Source of the DNA: a bacterium
Lineage (GTDB): Bacteria > Bacillota > Clostridia > Christensenellales > CAG-138
Direction: 5' to 3'
DNA: 64,000 bases
Assembly (NCBI GenBank): GCA_022778545.1
Contig: JALFDW010000006.1
Coordinates: 1 to 64,000 of the forward strand
Part shown: positions 1 to 8,697 of the stretch, piece after piece
Layout of the letters: each line of letters begins with the position of its first letter
Numbering within the stretch: position 1 is the first letter of the stretch
Notes under the pieces: generated by a model
The model's database searches: none
What the model saw: the letters and a program-made list of their open reading frames with translations, nothing else
What the model was told of the DNA's origin: nothing
Program-made: the position numbers and the translations under genes

Positions 1-78
1 ACCTTCTTTTCTCATCGTCTCTACTACCATCTGCTTAAACTCCCCTGTGTATCTCTTGTTTGGCTTCCCTTTTGGCAT
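1..78 (-). mobile_element. IS3-family transposase OrfA, N-terminal fragment (runs off the window)
   Basis: The minus strand encodes 26 residues starting MPKGKPNKRYTGEFKQMVVE and then leaves the window. A basic start followed by a YTGEFKxxVV stretch is typical of the helix-turn-helix OrfA (IS3/IS150 type) that binds the ends of the element. The rest of OrfA and the OrfB integrase would lie to the left. The assignment rests on this short N-terminus and on the inverted repeats just upstream. Whether the element is intact cannot be seen. Confidence 0.65.
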
Positions 79-80
79 AA

Positions 81-134
81 AGCAACACCCCATTCGTTAG
101 TAGTATACCATACTGTCTAACAAATGGGGTGCTG
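81..134. repeat. Inverted repeat at the probable end of the IS element
   Basis: AGCAACACCCCATTCGTTAG (81-100) is matched by an imperfect inverted copy, CTAACAAATGGGGTGCT (117-133), with about 16 bases between them. It lies just upstream of the transposase start. It probably holds the terminal inverted repeat and the transposase promoter region. The element boundary is therefore near base 134, about 50 bases past the stop codon of the neighbouring gene, which is not disrupted. Confidence 0.5.
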
Positions 135-184
135 TTCAAAGGCCGGTATCGGAGCTTTTGCTTTTACAGGCAGCCGGCAATCCT

Positions 185-886
185 TCAGCCGGCAAAATAC
201 GGACAGCGATTTTTCAGGCACTGCTTGTTTTCCGGGGAGTGCGTGCAGCGGATCGCGTCGGGCAGTTCCATTTTCACGCCCAGATGTTCTTCCACAAAGC
301 GTACCGCCGCCTTTGCCGCCGTGAACGAATTCCGCTTGCAGCAGCGCGGGCCGCCCAGCGCGCCAATGTCCGAAAGCGCTGCTGATGTCATCTGGTTGCA
401 AAGCCCCCAGGATTTCCCGGAAAGCGGCGTCGTTTCCGTTGCGACGCTCAAAAACATGCCTGTGCTCACGGCAGCGCCGCAGCAGCCCCAATAGCCGCAG
501 GAACCGCCCGGGTATTTTTTCCCGCGCTCCATCATTTTCTGAAGCGCTTCTTCGAGGTCGATCTCTCCGCCGCTGTTGTGGTATGCGGTCAGAAGCGCTG
601 CACCCACCATAACGTGATGCTCCGGGCCGTGCATGTGGATGTACGGGTCCTCCATCATCTCCTGCATCAGCGCGATCGGGTCCCGTCCATCGCTTTTCAT
701 GCAATATGCAATGACGTTGCGGATCCCCTGCTCGCCATGGCAGCGATCGCACACGAAATGCCCGTCCTCACAGCTTGCGTAGGTTTCAAAGCTTTTATGG
801 CATATGGCGCATTCCATCTCATGCGCCTTTTCAAAATAAACCAGCGGCTTGCCGCACACAAGGCAGGCGCCTTCCCCTTTTTTCAT
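185..886 (-). CDS. DUF5714-like cysteine-rich protein
   Basis: This 233-residue protein has an N-terminal zinc-ribbon-like region (CLVCGKP near residue 9, CAICHKSF, CxxxHFVCDRCH) followed by a conserved Cys- and His-rich domain (GSCGYWGCCGAAVSTG, GPRCCKR, CxxxxCPYF at the C-terminus). This matches my recollection of DUF5714 proteins of anaerobes and methanogens, whose function is unknown; the many cysteines suggest metal binding or redox chemistry. The start is the ATG at 886, preceded by AGGAG. It lies 17 bases downstream of the GH1 gene on the same strand and is probably co-transcribed with it. Confidence 0.7.
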   Translation of the reverse strand: MKKGEGACLVCGKPLVYFEKAHEMECAICHKSFETYASCEDGHFVCDRCHGEQGIRNVIAYCMKSDGRDPIALMQEMMEDPYIHMHGPEHHVMVGAALLTAYHNSGGEIDLEEALQKMMERGKKYPGGSCGYWGCCGAAVSTGMFLSVATETTPLSGKSWGLCNQMTSAALSDIGALGGPRCCKRNSFTAAKAAVRFVEEHLGVKMELPDAIRCTHSPENKQCLKNRCPYFAG

Positions 887-903
887 CGCTTCATTCTCCT
901 GTT

Positions 904-2202
904 TTACTCTGCATTTCCGTTGTGCGGGTATTGTTCCGCTGCATAGCGCGCGCACAGCGCATCGCTCGTGCCGCCCGCGCGGATCAGCTCCGCGAACATG
1001 CGGCCGCTCTCTTTCACGGTGCGCTTCTGCGTTTCATAATCCACATGCACAAGGCCAAAGCGCGCGCTCTGCCCCTCCAACCACTCGAAATTGTCGCAGA
1101 AGCACCAGTGATAATACCGTTCCACCGGGAGCCCGCTCTCCACGAGCGCCTGAAGATGCTCGAGAATATAGCGGGCGCGGAAAGCGTCCGAATTGTCACA
1201 GGTGCCGTTTTCGGTGATGTAAACAGGGCGCTGCAGGAGCGCATATGCCTTTTTCGCACATTCTGCAATGCCCTCCGGATAGATCTCCCACCCGAGATCG
1301 TTCACCGGCGCACCCTTGCGCACGCCGTCCCCAATGCCATGCACGGTGGAACGGGTGTAATAATTCACGCCGATGAAATCGCAGTATTCCCCCGGGCGGA
1401 TGGCCGCGCTGCGCAAAATGGGAAAACGCCGCTCACCCAGCGTCATCGCGCGCGTCAGGCTGCCCTGAAAAAACGTCTCCGTAAGCTGCGCGGCAAGCCT
1501 GTGCCAGGGGTTTTTCGGGTTTTCCGGCGCAAAAACGCGCAGGTGATTTGCAAAGCTCACCTTTGTGTCCGCAAAGCCCATCTCCCGGCGCACACGGTGG
1601 ATCATTTCATAGGCGCGGATGTGGCAGGACGCCATGCGTGTCATCACGGTGCGCGTCGCCGCAAAGGAACGCTTGCCCGGCGGCCATGCGCCGAAGAAGT
1701 AGCCGTTCGTAGCATACACGTTCGGCTCATTGATGGTGATGTATTCCGAAACGAGCCCGCCCATCGCCCGGACGACCTTTTCCGCAAAGCGCAGGAAAAG
1801 CGCTTCGCTTTCCGGGTTTTCGAATGCGCCCATGCGCTCAAGCCAAAGGGGATTTGTGAAATGATGCAGCGTCAGCAGCGGGCGGATTCCGCGGGAAACG
1901 AGGTATTCGGCCTCTTCTTTATAATGCGCGAGCGCGGCTTCGTCAAACTTTCCCTCCTCCGGCTCGATGCGGCTCCATTCCACGCCGAAACGATAGATCT
2001 GAAGCCCCAGCTCCGCCATCAAGTCTGCATCCTCCCGCCAGCGCACATAATGATCGTTTGCAACAGCGGGGCTGCTGCCATCGTGGATATGCCCCGTTTC
2101 GTACCAGTCATACCAGCTGTTGTTTTTGTCCCCGCCCTCAATCTGCGTTGCAGCCGACGCCGCGCCGAGGAGCATGCCTTCCCGGAGTGAAAAGCCCTTC
2201 AT
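904..2202 (-). CDS. Glycoside hydrolase family 1 (beta-glucosidase-like)
   Basis: This 432-residue cytoplasmic enzyme (no signal peptide) shows the GH1 barrel signatures: an ATQIEGG start, YRFGVEWSRIEP, the acid/base glutamate in TINEPNVYA and the nucleophile glutamate in YITENGTCD. The family hydrolyses beta-glucosides and beta-galactosides, sometimes 6-phosphorylated ones. The exact substrate cannot be read here, and no PTS genes are adjacent. The ATG at 2202 fits the family N-terminus and has a GGGAAG Shine-Dalgarno sequence. A TATAAT box at 2233-2238 on the same strand is its likely promoter, divergent from the amidohydrolase promoter. Confidence 0.88.
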   Translation of the reverse strand: MKGFSLREGMLLGAASAATQIEGGDKNNSWYDWYETGHIHDGSSPAVANDHYVRWREDADLMAELGLQIYRFGVEWSRIEPEEGKFDEAALAHYKEEAEYLVSRGIRPLLTLHHFTNPLWLERMGAFENPESEALFLRFAEKVVRAMGGLVSEYITINEPNVYATNGYFFGAWPPGKRSFAATRTVMTRMASCHIRAYEMIHRVRREMGFADTKVSFANHLRVFAPENPKNPWHRLAAQLTETFFQGSLTRAMTLGERRFPILRSAAIRPGEYCDFIGVNYYTRSTVHGIGDGVRKGAPVNDLGWEIYPEGIAECAKKAYALLQRPVYITENGTCDNSDAFRARYILEHLQALVESGLPVERYYHWCFCDNFEWLEGQSARFGLVHVDYETQKRTVKESGRMFAELIRAGGTSDALCARYAAEQYPHNGNAE

Positions 2203-2268
2203 GCTGCTTCCCGCCCTTTCGTTTTTGGTTTCATTATACCATCCTCGCCCTGTGCGCGCCATGCGTGA

Positions 2269-2297
2269 TTGTGCTTTTTACCAAAACGTAGTATGAT
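2269..2297 (+). promoter_or_regulatory. Promoter of the YtcJ-type amidohydrolase gene
   Basis: TTGTGC (2269-2274) and TATGAT (2292-2297) are separated by 17 bases and lie 34 bases before the ATG at 2331. It is divergent from the GH1 gene. The call rests on consensus match only. Confidence 0.5.
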
Positions 2298-2330
2298 AAC
2301 AATACACCGTTGATCGGAAAGGACAGAATT

Positions 2331-3899
2331 ATGGAGAAACTCTATGTAAACGGAAACATCCACACGCTGGATGCAGCAGCCCCCCTCGTTTCCGCGCTGG
2401 CCGTCCGGGATGGCCGCATTGTTGCCATCGGCACGGAAGAGGAAGCCCGCGCTGCCCTCTCTCCCGCAGCAAAAGTGGTTGACCTTGGCGGGCATACCGT
2501 GACCCCCGGTTTTTGTGATACGCATATGCATCTGCTCTCTTATGCCGATTCCAAGCGGGAGATTGATCTTTCCGGAGTGCACTCTGTGGAAGAACTCATC
2601 GCAGTCTGCCGCACGGCGCTTGCTGCCGGGCAGCTCGCAGCGAACGGCTGGCTCATCGGCCGCGCATGGAACCAGAACGGTTGGGATGTTCCCCGCATCC
2701 CGGACAGGCACGACCTCGACAGGATCTCAACGGAAGTCCCCATCGCCCTCTCGCGCGCGTGTTACCATGTATACATCATCAACAGCCGTGCCTGTGCGCT
2801 GCTGGGGCTCAGCCCGGAATGCGACGGTATCCTGCGGGAAGATGAATGCAGCTGCCTTTCCGCCATTGAAACGGAGCCCACTGCTGACACGATCGAATCC
2901 ATGATCCTTGATGGCTGTGCGGACCTTCTCAAAAAAGGCATCGTCTGCTCCCATACGGATGATTTCGGCGATGCAGGCAACTTCGAGCCTGTGTACAGCG
3001 TCTATCGCAAGCTTGCCGAAGCCGGCAAACTCCCTGTGCGCATCGTGCAGCAATGCCGTTTTGCGGACCCGGAACGCTTAAAGGAATTTCTGGATGCAGG
3101 CCATTTCTACGGCGAAACACACGGCCATTACAGGCTGGGCGAACATAAGCTGCTGCTGGACGGTTCGCTCGGCGCGCGCACGGCCTTTATGCGCAATCCC
3201 TATGCGGACGATGCAAGCACAAGGGGTATCCCGCTCTTCACGGAAGAAAACCTCTATGAGCTGACCCGCATCTCCCATGCTGCGGGCTTCCCCATTGCCG
3301 CGCACGCGATCGGCGACGGTGCTGCAGAAATGCTCCTCAACGTGGTGGAACGGCTGCAGAAGGAAATACCGCGGCCAAACGCACGCCACGGCATCGTGCA
3401 TTGCCAGATCACGAGCCTCGAACAGCTCAAACGCGCCGCGCAGCTCGGCATGCAGGCCTATATCCAGCCCATCTTCGTGAAGGCGGATCAACACATCACC
3501 GAAGCGCGCGTCGGAACGCAGCTTGCCGAAACGAGCTACGCCTGGAAGACGCTCCTTGACCTTGGCATCAACATCAGCGGTGGTTCGGATTGCCCCGTGG
3601 AGCCGTTCGACCTGCTGCCGAACCTCGCCTGTGCCGTTACGCGCATCGACCCGACCGTGCCCGGCGCGAAACCTTGGCACCCGGAACAGTGCCTCACCGT
3701 GGAAGAGGCCGTGCGCTGCTTTACCGCAGGCGGAGCCTATGCTTCGTTTGAGGAAAACGAACGCGGCACGCTCAGCGTGGGCAAGCTGGCGGACTTCGTC
3801 GTACTCTCCCGCGACATCTTCACGATCGACCCTGCCGAGATCGGCTCCACAGAGGTGGAAATGACCGTAGTGGACGGCGATATCGCCTTTGAAAAATAA
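2331..3899 (+). CDS. YtcJ-type metal-dependent amidohydrolase
   Basis: This 522-residue enzyme of the amidohydrolase superfamily (YtcJ subfamily) has an N-terminal beta-sandwich (LYVNGNIHTLD), the metal motif TPGFCDTHMHL, later HAIGDGA and HCQ histidines, a GSDCPVEPFDLLPNLACAVTR metal aspartate and a C-terminal sandwich (GKLADFVVLSRDIF). The subfamily hydrolyses amide or related C-N bonds, and the substrates are mostly unknown. The ATG at 2331 follows GGAAAGGA at good spacing. The gene is monocistronic and ends at a strong hairpin terminator. Confidence 0.85.
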   Translation: MEKLYVNGNIHTLDAAAPLVSALAVRDGRIVAIGTEEEARAALSPAAKVVDLGGHTVTPGFCDTHMHLLSYADSKREIDLSGVHSVEELIAVCRTALAAGQLAANGWLIGRAWNQNGWDVPRIPDRHDLDRISTEVPIALSRACYHVYIINSRACALLGLSPECDGILREDECSCLSAIETEPTADTIESMILDGCADLLKKGIVCSHTDDFGDAGNFEPVYSVYRKLAEAGKLPVRIVQQCRFADPERLKEFLDAGHFYGETHGHYRLGEHKLLLDGSLGARTAFMRNPYADDASTRGIPLFTEENLYELTRISHAAGFPIAAHAIGDGAAEMLLNVVERLQKEIPRPNARHGIVHCQITSLEQLKRAAQLGMQAYIQPIFVKADQHITEARVGTQLAETSYAWKTLLDLGINISGGSDCPVEPFDLLPNLACAVTRIDPTVPGAKPWHPEQCLTVEEAVRCFTAGGAYASFEENERGTLSVGKLADFVVLSRDIFTIDPAEIGSTEVEMTVVDGDIAFEK

Positions 3900-3918
3900 T
3901 ATTTCACTAACATCTCAA

Positions 3919-3966
3919 TCAAAAAGGGCGGTTCAAGCATGCGTTTGAACTGCCCTTTTTTGATTT
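3919..3966. terminator. Bidirectional intrinsic terminator
   Basis: AAAAAGGGCGGTTCAA pairs with TTGAACTGCCCTTTTTT around a short loop. It has an A-run on one side and a T-run on the other, so it serves both the amidohydrolase gene and the convergent serpin gene. Confidence 0.9.
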
Positions 3967-3967
3967 T

Positions 3968-5287
3968 TTACGCCGCAGGGTTCTCCATTACGCCCTGGAA
4001 CAGCGGCACGCCGGTTGCAAGGTCGATCACCGCATAGGCGAACGGCCGGTCAAAGTGCAGTTCCACCGGCTGGTTTTCCGGCATGGCGCAGCCGCTCGCC
4101 ATGATCACCTCCGTTACGGCAGCGGCTTCCGTTCCCTCCTCATCCACGATGAGCTTCACCTTTTGCAGCACGTTCCCGATATAAAGCGGATCCTCCCCCG
4201 CATGCCCCATGGCGGAAAAATCTGCCTTCTCCGGGTCAAACGCCTGTACAAGCCCCATTGCATTGAGCGCGTCGTTCATCGGAAATTTCGTTTCCACGGT
4301 GAATTTCGGGAGCAGAAGATCCATGTAGGCATTTTCCCGTACCGCCGAGAGATACGCCCCTATGCGCTCCGCATCCAGCGTAGCCGCAAAGGCGCGCACA
4401 TCCGTTCCTTCCTCCGGAAGCAGGGCAAGGAACGCCGTTTTGCCATCGTCGTAGGGCAGCACGGTGCCGCGCACGCCCTCAAATTCGATATAATCCCGGT
4501 AGCAGCCCCAATCCTGCATAAATTCCGCCTGCACCGTTTCTCCGTTCGCTGCCGTGAAATCCTCCGTGTGCGTGTCGTTCGCGTCAAAGGGGCTTTGCCA
4601 TTTAGCTTTGAAATACAGCGCGTTGAGCAGCACGAGCATCACGTCGTCCTGATACGGCTCACCGTGCAGCGATGGGATGAGACCCTTTGTGTGCTCGTTG
4701 ACCCAGGCGTTGATGGCTGCGACCGCTTCCTGTGTGGAAAGGTCGGCGGAGACCACCTCAGCGCCCATGGCGGCCTTGATCGCATTGAGCCAGCTTTCCT
4801 CCACAACGAGCGCTTCACAGGTGTCGATCCACGCGGAGTTGGCGATGGAAAGCTCCGTGCTGCCCGCAGTATCCGTGAACTGCTGCATCAGCCCGGCACA
4901 AAGCGCTTCAAGCTCCGCAGCCGAACAGCCGAGCAGCGCGCTGAACTCCGCAAGCGTATCCCCCGCCGCGCCATCCGCCACCATGGCAAGCGCAAAATAT
5001 GCCGAAAGCGGGGAGATGGCCGGGTTCTCCGCATCAAGCTTTGCCGCCTCCGCGGCAAGCGCCGCACCAAAGTCCGCAACTGCCGCCGCGTTTTCCGTGC
5101 TGCCCTGCACCGCCGCAGGTTCAAGGTTTGCCGTCAGGTTTTGGGTTATGGGCTTGGAATTCCCCTGCGAGCCGGGATTCGGCACGCCCTGCGTGCCGGG
5201 CACATCCGCCGCGCAGCCGCAAAAAAGCAGCGCACCCGCAAGGCACAATGCCAGGCAGTTACGCCGCTTCCGGATCATATGCTTCAT
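3968..5287 (-). CDS. Serpin-family serine protease inhibitor, lipoprotein
   Basis: This 439-residue protein has a basic N-terminus, a hydrophobic core and a lipobox-like LLFCGC, so it is probably an extracellular lipid-anchored protein. The mature part has the serpin fold: SPLSAYFALAMVADGAAG, NSAWID, VLLNALYFKAKW, PKFTVE, and the hinge VDEEGTEAAAVTEV leading to a reactive-centre loop (IMASGCAMPENQP) and the closing strand FDRPFAYAVID. The Ala-rich hinge suggests an inhibitory serpin. Serpins act by suicide trapping of proteases; in gut bacteria they are thought to protect against host or community proteases. ATG at 5287 follows GGAGGAGA. Confidence 0.88.
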   Translation of the reverse strand: MKHMIRKRRNCLALCLAGALLFCGCAADVPGTQGVPNPGSQGNSKPITQNLTANLEPAAVQGSTENAAAVADFGAALAAEAAKLDAENPAISPLSAYFALAMVADGAAGDTLAEFSALLGCSAAELEALCAGLMQQFTDTAGSTELSIANSAWIDTCEALVVEESWLNAIKAAMGAEVVSADLSTQEAVAAINAWVNEHTKGLIPSLHGEPYQDDVMLVLLNALYFKAKWQSPFDANDTHTEDFTAANGETVQAEFMQDWGCYRDYIEFEGVRGTVLPYDDGKTAFLALLPEEGTDVRAFAATLDAERIGAYLSAVRENAYMDLLLPKFTVETKFPMNDALNAMGLVQAFDPEKADFSAMGHAGEDPLYIGNVLQKVKLIVDEEGTEAAAVTEVIMASGCAMPENQPVELHFDRPFAYAVIDLATGVPLFQGVMENPAA

Positions 5288-5425
5288 GTGCTGTCTCCTC
5301 CTCTGTTTTCCCTGTTTAACCCATAAACGCAGAGGAGGCGGAAAAGGTTCCTGCCATGTCAGCAACAAGTGGTGATAAAGAACGTCGCAAGAAGCATCAA
5401 ATAAGCCTTAAGCCTTTTACCCTTT

Positions 5426-6628
5426 CTACTGCCTTCCACTTCTCTCTTTTGAGAAAAGTTCCTCGTACGCATACCGCATCTGCTCAAGTGCCTGTTTCAG
5501 TGTTGCACGCGGGCAGGCAATGTTCATGCGCACAAACTGCTCCCCCTCTTTTCCAAACCCTTCTCCGCGGCTGATGCCAACCCGGCAGCGATTGATAATA
5601 AAATCGTAAAGCGCATCCTTACTCAGTCCAAGCTCCGTGCAGTCCAACCACATCAGGAACGTGGCTTCCGGCTCCACCAGACGGATCTTAGGCATGTGGG
5701 CAGCGAGATACTCTTTAAAAAACACTATATTTCCTTCGATATACGGCAGCAACTGCTCAAGGTATTCATCACATTCTGTATAAGCAGTTACATACGCAGG
5801 CAGTGAAAACAGGCATTCCTGCACACTGTTATTGCATAGTAGCTGATACTCAAAGCGTTTCCGCATTTCTGGGTTTGGAATTACAGCACAGGAACCACGG
5901 ATACCTGCAATGTTAAATGTCTTTGATGGCGCATAGCACAGGATCGTGTTGGCTTCAAATGTTTTGTTCCCAATAGCCGCAGGCGTATGGCGATTTCCAA
6001 ACAGCACAAGATCGGAATGAATCTCATCGCTGATGAGAAGGACGTTGTTCTCTGCGCAGATTCGGCATACACGCTCCACTTCTTCTTTTGTCCAACACCG
6101 CCCAACCGGGTTATGCGGGCTGCAGAAGATCATAAGTTTCGCCTCCGGACGCGCAGCGCGCTGCTCCAGGTCCTCAAAGTCGATCGAGTAACGGCCATTT
6201 TTATAAAGCAGAGCGTTGTTGGAAAGCGTGCGTTTTTGATCTTGAATAGCATGGATAAAGGGATGATATACCGGCTGCTGAATAATGATTTCGTCCCCAG
6301 GGGCTGTAAATGCTTCGATTGCAGTATAAATGATCGGGACAACACCGGTGGTGAAAACCATCCACTCCTCCTGAAGCTCAACATTATGTTGCTTCAGAAT
6401 CCAACGCTTCGTAGCTGCTCGAAATGCATCCGTCCGATACGGATACCCGAAAATGCCATGCCGAACACGCTCCTCCAACATTTTGCGGATCGGTTCCGGA
6501 GCCACAAAATCGGCATCCGCTACCCACATAGGGATGGCATCTGCATTGCCGACACATGCTTCAATATTATCCCATTTGGATGAATTTGTGTTTTTCCTGC
6601 AAATAATCTCATCAAAATTGTACTGCAT
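5426..6628 (-). CDS. MalY/PatB-type PLP-dependent aminotransferase (cystathionine beta-lyase-like)
   Basis: This 400-residue fold-type I PLP enzyme shows the MalY/PatB pattern: WVADADFVAPEPI near the N-terminus, GVVPIIYTAIEAF, CSPHNPVGRCWTKEE, SDEIHSDLVLFG and the PLP lysine in APSKTFNIAGI. Characterised members cleave the C-S bond of cystathionine or cysteine, giving pyruvate, ammonia and a thiol. It lies 50 bases downstream of an L-cysteine desulfidase gene on the same strand, which supports a role in sulfur amino acid breakdown. A true aminotransferase remains possible. Confidence 0.8.
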   Translation of the reverse strand: MQYNFDEIICRKNTNSSKWDNIEACVGNADAIPMWVADADFVAPEPIRKMLEERVRHGIFGYPYRTDAFRAATKRWILKQHNVELQEEWMVFTTGVVPIIYTAIEAFTAPGDEIIIQQPVYHPFIHAIQDQKRTLSNNALLYKNGRYSIDFEDLEQRAARPEAKLMIFCSPHNPVGRCWTKEEVERVCRICAENNVLLISDEIHSDLVLFGNRHTPAAIGNKTFEANTILCYAPSKTFNIAGIRGSCAVIPNPEMRKRFEYQLLCNNSVQECLFSLPAYVTAYTECDEYLEQLLPYIEGNIVFFKEYLAAHMPKIRLVEPEATFLMWLDCTELGLSKDALYDFIINRCRVGISRGEGFGKEGEQFVRMNIACPRATLKQALEQMRYAYEELFSKERSGRQ

Positions 6629-6678
6629 ACTCTTTCCCTATCACAGTTTTTTCTGCGCTCTCCATTTTTCGGCAACGT

Positions 6679-7956
6679 TTACTTCTCCAGCATCACCTTG
6701 AGAATCCGCTCGTTGGTCTCGCGCATTCCCTCCCGGGCCACCTCGCAGACGCTGTTGATCGAATTCTCAACGCCTTTTTTCACAAGGCCATCCCCACCAT
6801 AGAACTGCTGGCCGCAGTCATACATCATGTACCCCATGATCCCGGCATCGACCGCCGCGGAGATCTTGGCCGCGCACGAGGATTTTGCGCCGTCGCACAG
6901 CATGCCGGAAACGATGGCAAGCGCGTTCACAACCGTGTGGCAGATCGCATCATAATCCGCGCCCTGCAGATACGCGATGCCGCAGCCTGCGCCCACGCCT
7001 GCACACACGGCGCCGCAGAAGGCGGAAACGCTGCCGATCCCCGTTTTCTGGTGGATCGTAACAAGGTCTGAAAGCACAAGCGCACGGTAGATCTGCTCCT
7101 TTGTGCTGTGAAGCTGCTCCGCATACACAAGCACCGGCATGGTCGCCGTGATTCCCTGGTTGCCGCTGCCGGAAAGGATGATCGCCGGCAGCTCGCAGCC
7201 GCTCATGCGCGCATCGCTCCCCGCCGCAGCGGCAGCCCGCGCAAGCATGCGAACGTCCCCGCCGCTGTTCCGCTGCAGGATCCTGCCGATCTCAGCGCCC
7301 CAACTGTTTGTGAGTCCTTCTTTGGAAAGCGCGCTGTTGTACGCAATCTGGCGTTCGATCAGCGGCGCAACGTCCGCAAGGTGTACGGACTGCACATAAT
7401 TCCAAATGCCTTCGATAGAAAGCATGCTGCGCTCCACAGCCCGTTCCTGCGCATTCTCCTGCTCCGCTTTTTCGAAGAGCGCTTCTCCATCCTTCTCGAT
7501 GCGGATGATGTTCGTGTGGTTTTGCGCGATCACCACGCGCACACTGTGCCCTGCTCCATAGCACGTAATGTCGATATAGAACATGATGCCGTTCTGCGCA
7601 TGGCGTATCTCAATCGGCGTGTTCTTCCGGTATTGTTCAATTTCCGCAAGCTGCTCCGGGCGGATGTTGGCAAGCACCTGAAGTTCCGCGTCCGCATCGC
7701 CCCCGACGATCCCCGCCGCAACGGCCGTCTCAAGCCCCTTTTGCCCGCCGGTATTCGGGACGATCACGCTCTTCACGTTTTTGATGATGCTGCCGCTCAC
7801 CCACATCACGCACCGTTCCGGGCAGCAGCCAAGCAGCGCGCGGCATTTCGCCGCAGCATACGCGATGGCGATCGGCTCCGTGCACCCCATTGCGGGGATC
7901 AGTTCTTCCTGAAGGATCTTCGTATACTGCTGATACTGTACGCTGTTTCTTTCCAT
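6679..7956 (-). CDS. cyuA: L-cysteine desulfidase (UPF0597/YhaM family)
   Basis: This 425-residue protein has the family hallmarks: the N-terminal MGCTEPIAIAYAAAKC with the iron-sulfur cysteine, SGSIIKNVKSVIVPNTGG, LPAIILSGSGNQG, AFCGAVCAGVGAGCG and MLCDGAKSSCAAKI. The fold resembles the iron-sulfur L-serine dehydratase alpha subunit, and the 4Fe-4S cluster would be oxygen-labile. The enzyme degrades cysteine to pyruvate, ammonia and sulfide. The ATG at 7956 follows AGGAGG; an in-frame upstream ATG lacks such a site. It is followed by the MalY/PatB-type gene and forms a probable cysteine catabolism pair. Confidence 0.85.
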   Translation of the reverse strand: MERNSVQYQQYTKILQEELIPAMGCTEPIAIAYAAAKCRALLGCCPERCVMWVSGSIIKNVKSVIVPNTGGQKGLETAVAAGIVGGDADAELQVLANIRPEQLAEIEQYRKNTPIEIRHAQNGIMFYIDITCYGAGHSVRVVIAQNHTNIIRIEKDGEALFEKAEQENAQERAVERSMLSIEGIWNYVQSVHLADVAPLIERQIAYNSALSKEGLTNSWGAEIGRILQRNSGGDVRMLARAAAAAGSDARMSGCELPAIILSGSGNQGITATMPVLVYAEQLHSTKEQIYRALVLSDLVTIHQKTGIGSVSAFCGAVCAGVGAGCGIAYLQGADYDAICHTVVNALAIVSGMLCDGAKSSCAAKISAAVDAGIMGYMMYDCGQQFYGGDGLVKKGVENSINSVCEVAREGMRETNERILKVMLEK

Positions 7957-8141
7957 CCGCTTTTCCTCCTGAATGCTATGGTTCGGCAGGCTGTGCATCT
8001 ATGCATGTTCTCTAACCGTGTTCCGTTTTTTCGCCTGTGCTTACCCTTATCTTAAGGCATAAAGAAGGCTGAGGCAAGCACAACTGCTTTTCTTCCGCAA
8101 GCACAGCCCGAAACCAAAGCATTCAGCAGCAACAAAGATAT

Positions 8142-8291
8142 ATGCTGCAGATCCTCGATGATATTCCCGTCCGTTCCATTGTCCTCGCCCGGCGCAAATC
8201 CAAATACCTTCCCCGGGCCGTTGAAAGCTTCGCGAGCTATATCATCAAGAGCGCGCCGCTTTTCAACAAATACTTAAAGGACGCATTCTAA
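8142..8291 (+). pseudogene. C-terminal remnant of a LysR-type regulator
   Basis: In the 490-base gap between cyuA and feoA, an open stretch encodes 49 residues: MLQILDDIPVRSIVLARR, then KSKYLPRAVESFASYIIKS and a short tail. This matches the end of the effector-binding domain of LysR regulators (the VLARRKSKYLPRA...F type). There is no upstream reading frame for the DNA-binding part, so it is a decayed fragment. It may be what is left of a regulator of the adjacent divergent cyuA gene. I see nothing else in the gap. Confidence 0.55.
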
Positions 8292-8448
8292 TCAATATGG
8301 CTGCGCCGCCCTCTGACGGCCGCCCAAGAGCCTGCACCGCCGCACGGCACACTGCATATTGTGTCATATATGCATCGCTGCGAAAGGGGCATTCTGCGCC
8401 CTGTGATGCGTATCCATTCATTTCATCAGAATTGCGGAGGATGCAGAT

Positions 8449-8697
8449 ATGTCGCCCGAATACACGCTTTCCGACCTTCCGACTGGCCGCTGTGCGGCCG
8501 TAGCGCGCATGGACGCGCGCGGCCCCATGGGGCAAAGGCTCCTGGACATCGGCTTCACCGAAGGCACACAGGTGCAATGCCTGTATGCCGCGCCATCCGG
8601 CGAACCGCGCGCATACCTCGTGCGCGGCGCAGTCATCGCGCTCCGGCACGAGGACGCCGGGCAAGTGCGCCTTGCGGAGGCAGGCCTATGGGAATGA
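8449..8697 (+). CDS. feoA: FeoA, ferrous iron transport accessory protein
   Basis: This 82-residue SH3-like protein has the FeoA pattern LSDLPTGRCAAVARM, MGQRLLDIGFTEGTQVQCL and YLVRGAVIALRHEDA. FeoA is thought to bind the cytoplasmic side of FeoB and modulate Fe(II) uptake. It overlaps the start of feoB, so translation is probably coupled. The start is the ATG at 8449, preceded by GGAGG. Confidence 0.9.
   Translation: MSPEYTLSDLPTGRCAAVARMDARGPMGQRLLDIGFTEGTQVQCLYAAPSGEPRAYLVRGAVIALRHEDAGQVRLAEAGLWE

Noticed and set aside
775..2190. 471-codon plus-strand frame opposite the GH1 gene
   Set aside because: It is a shadow of the GH1 coding sequence with biased, unrecognisable composition.
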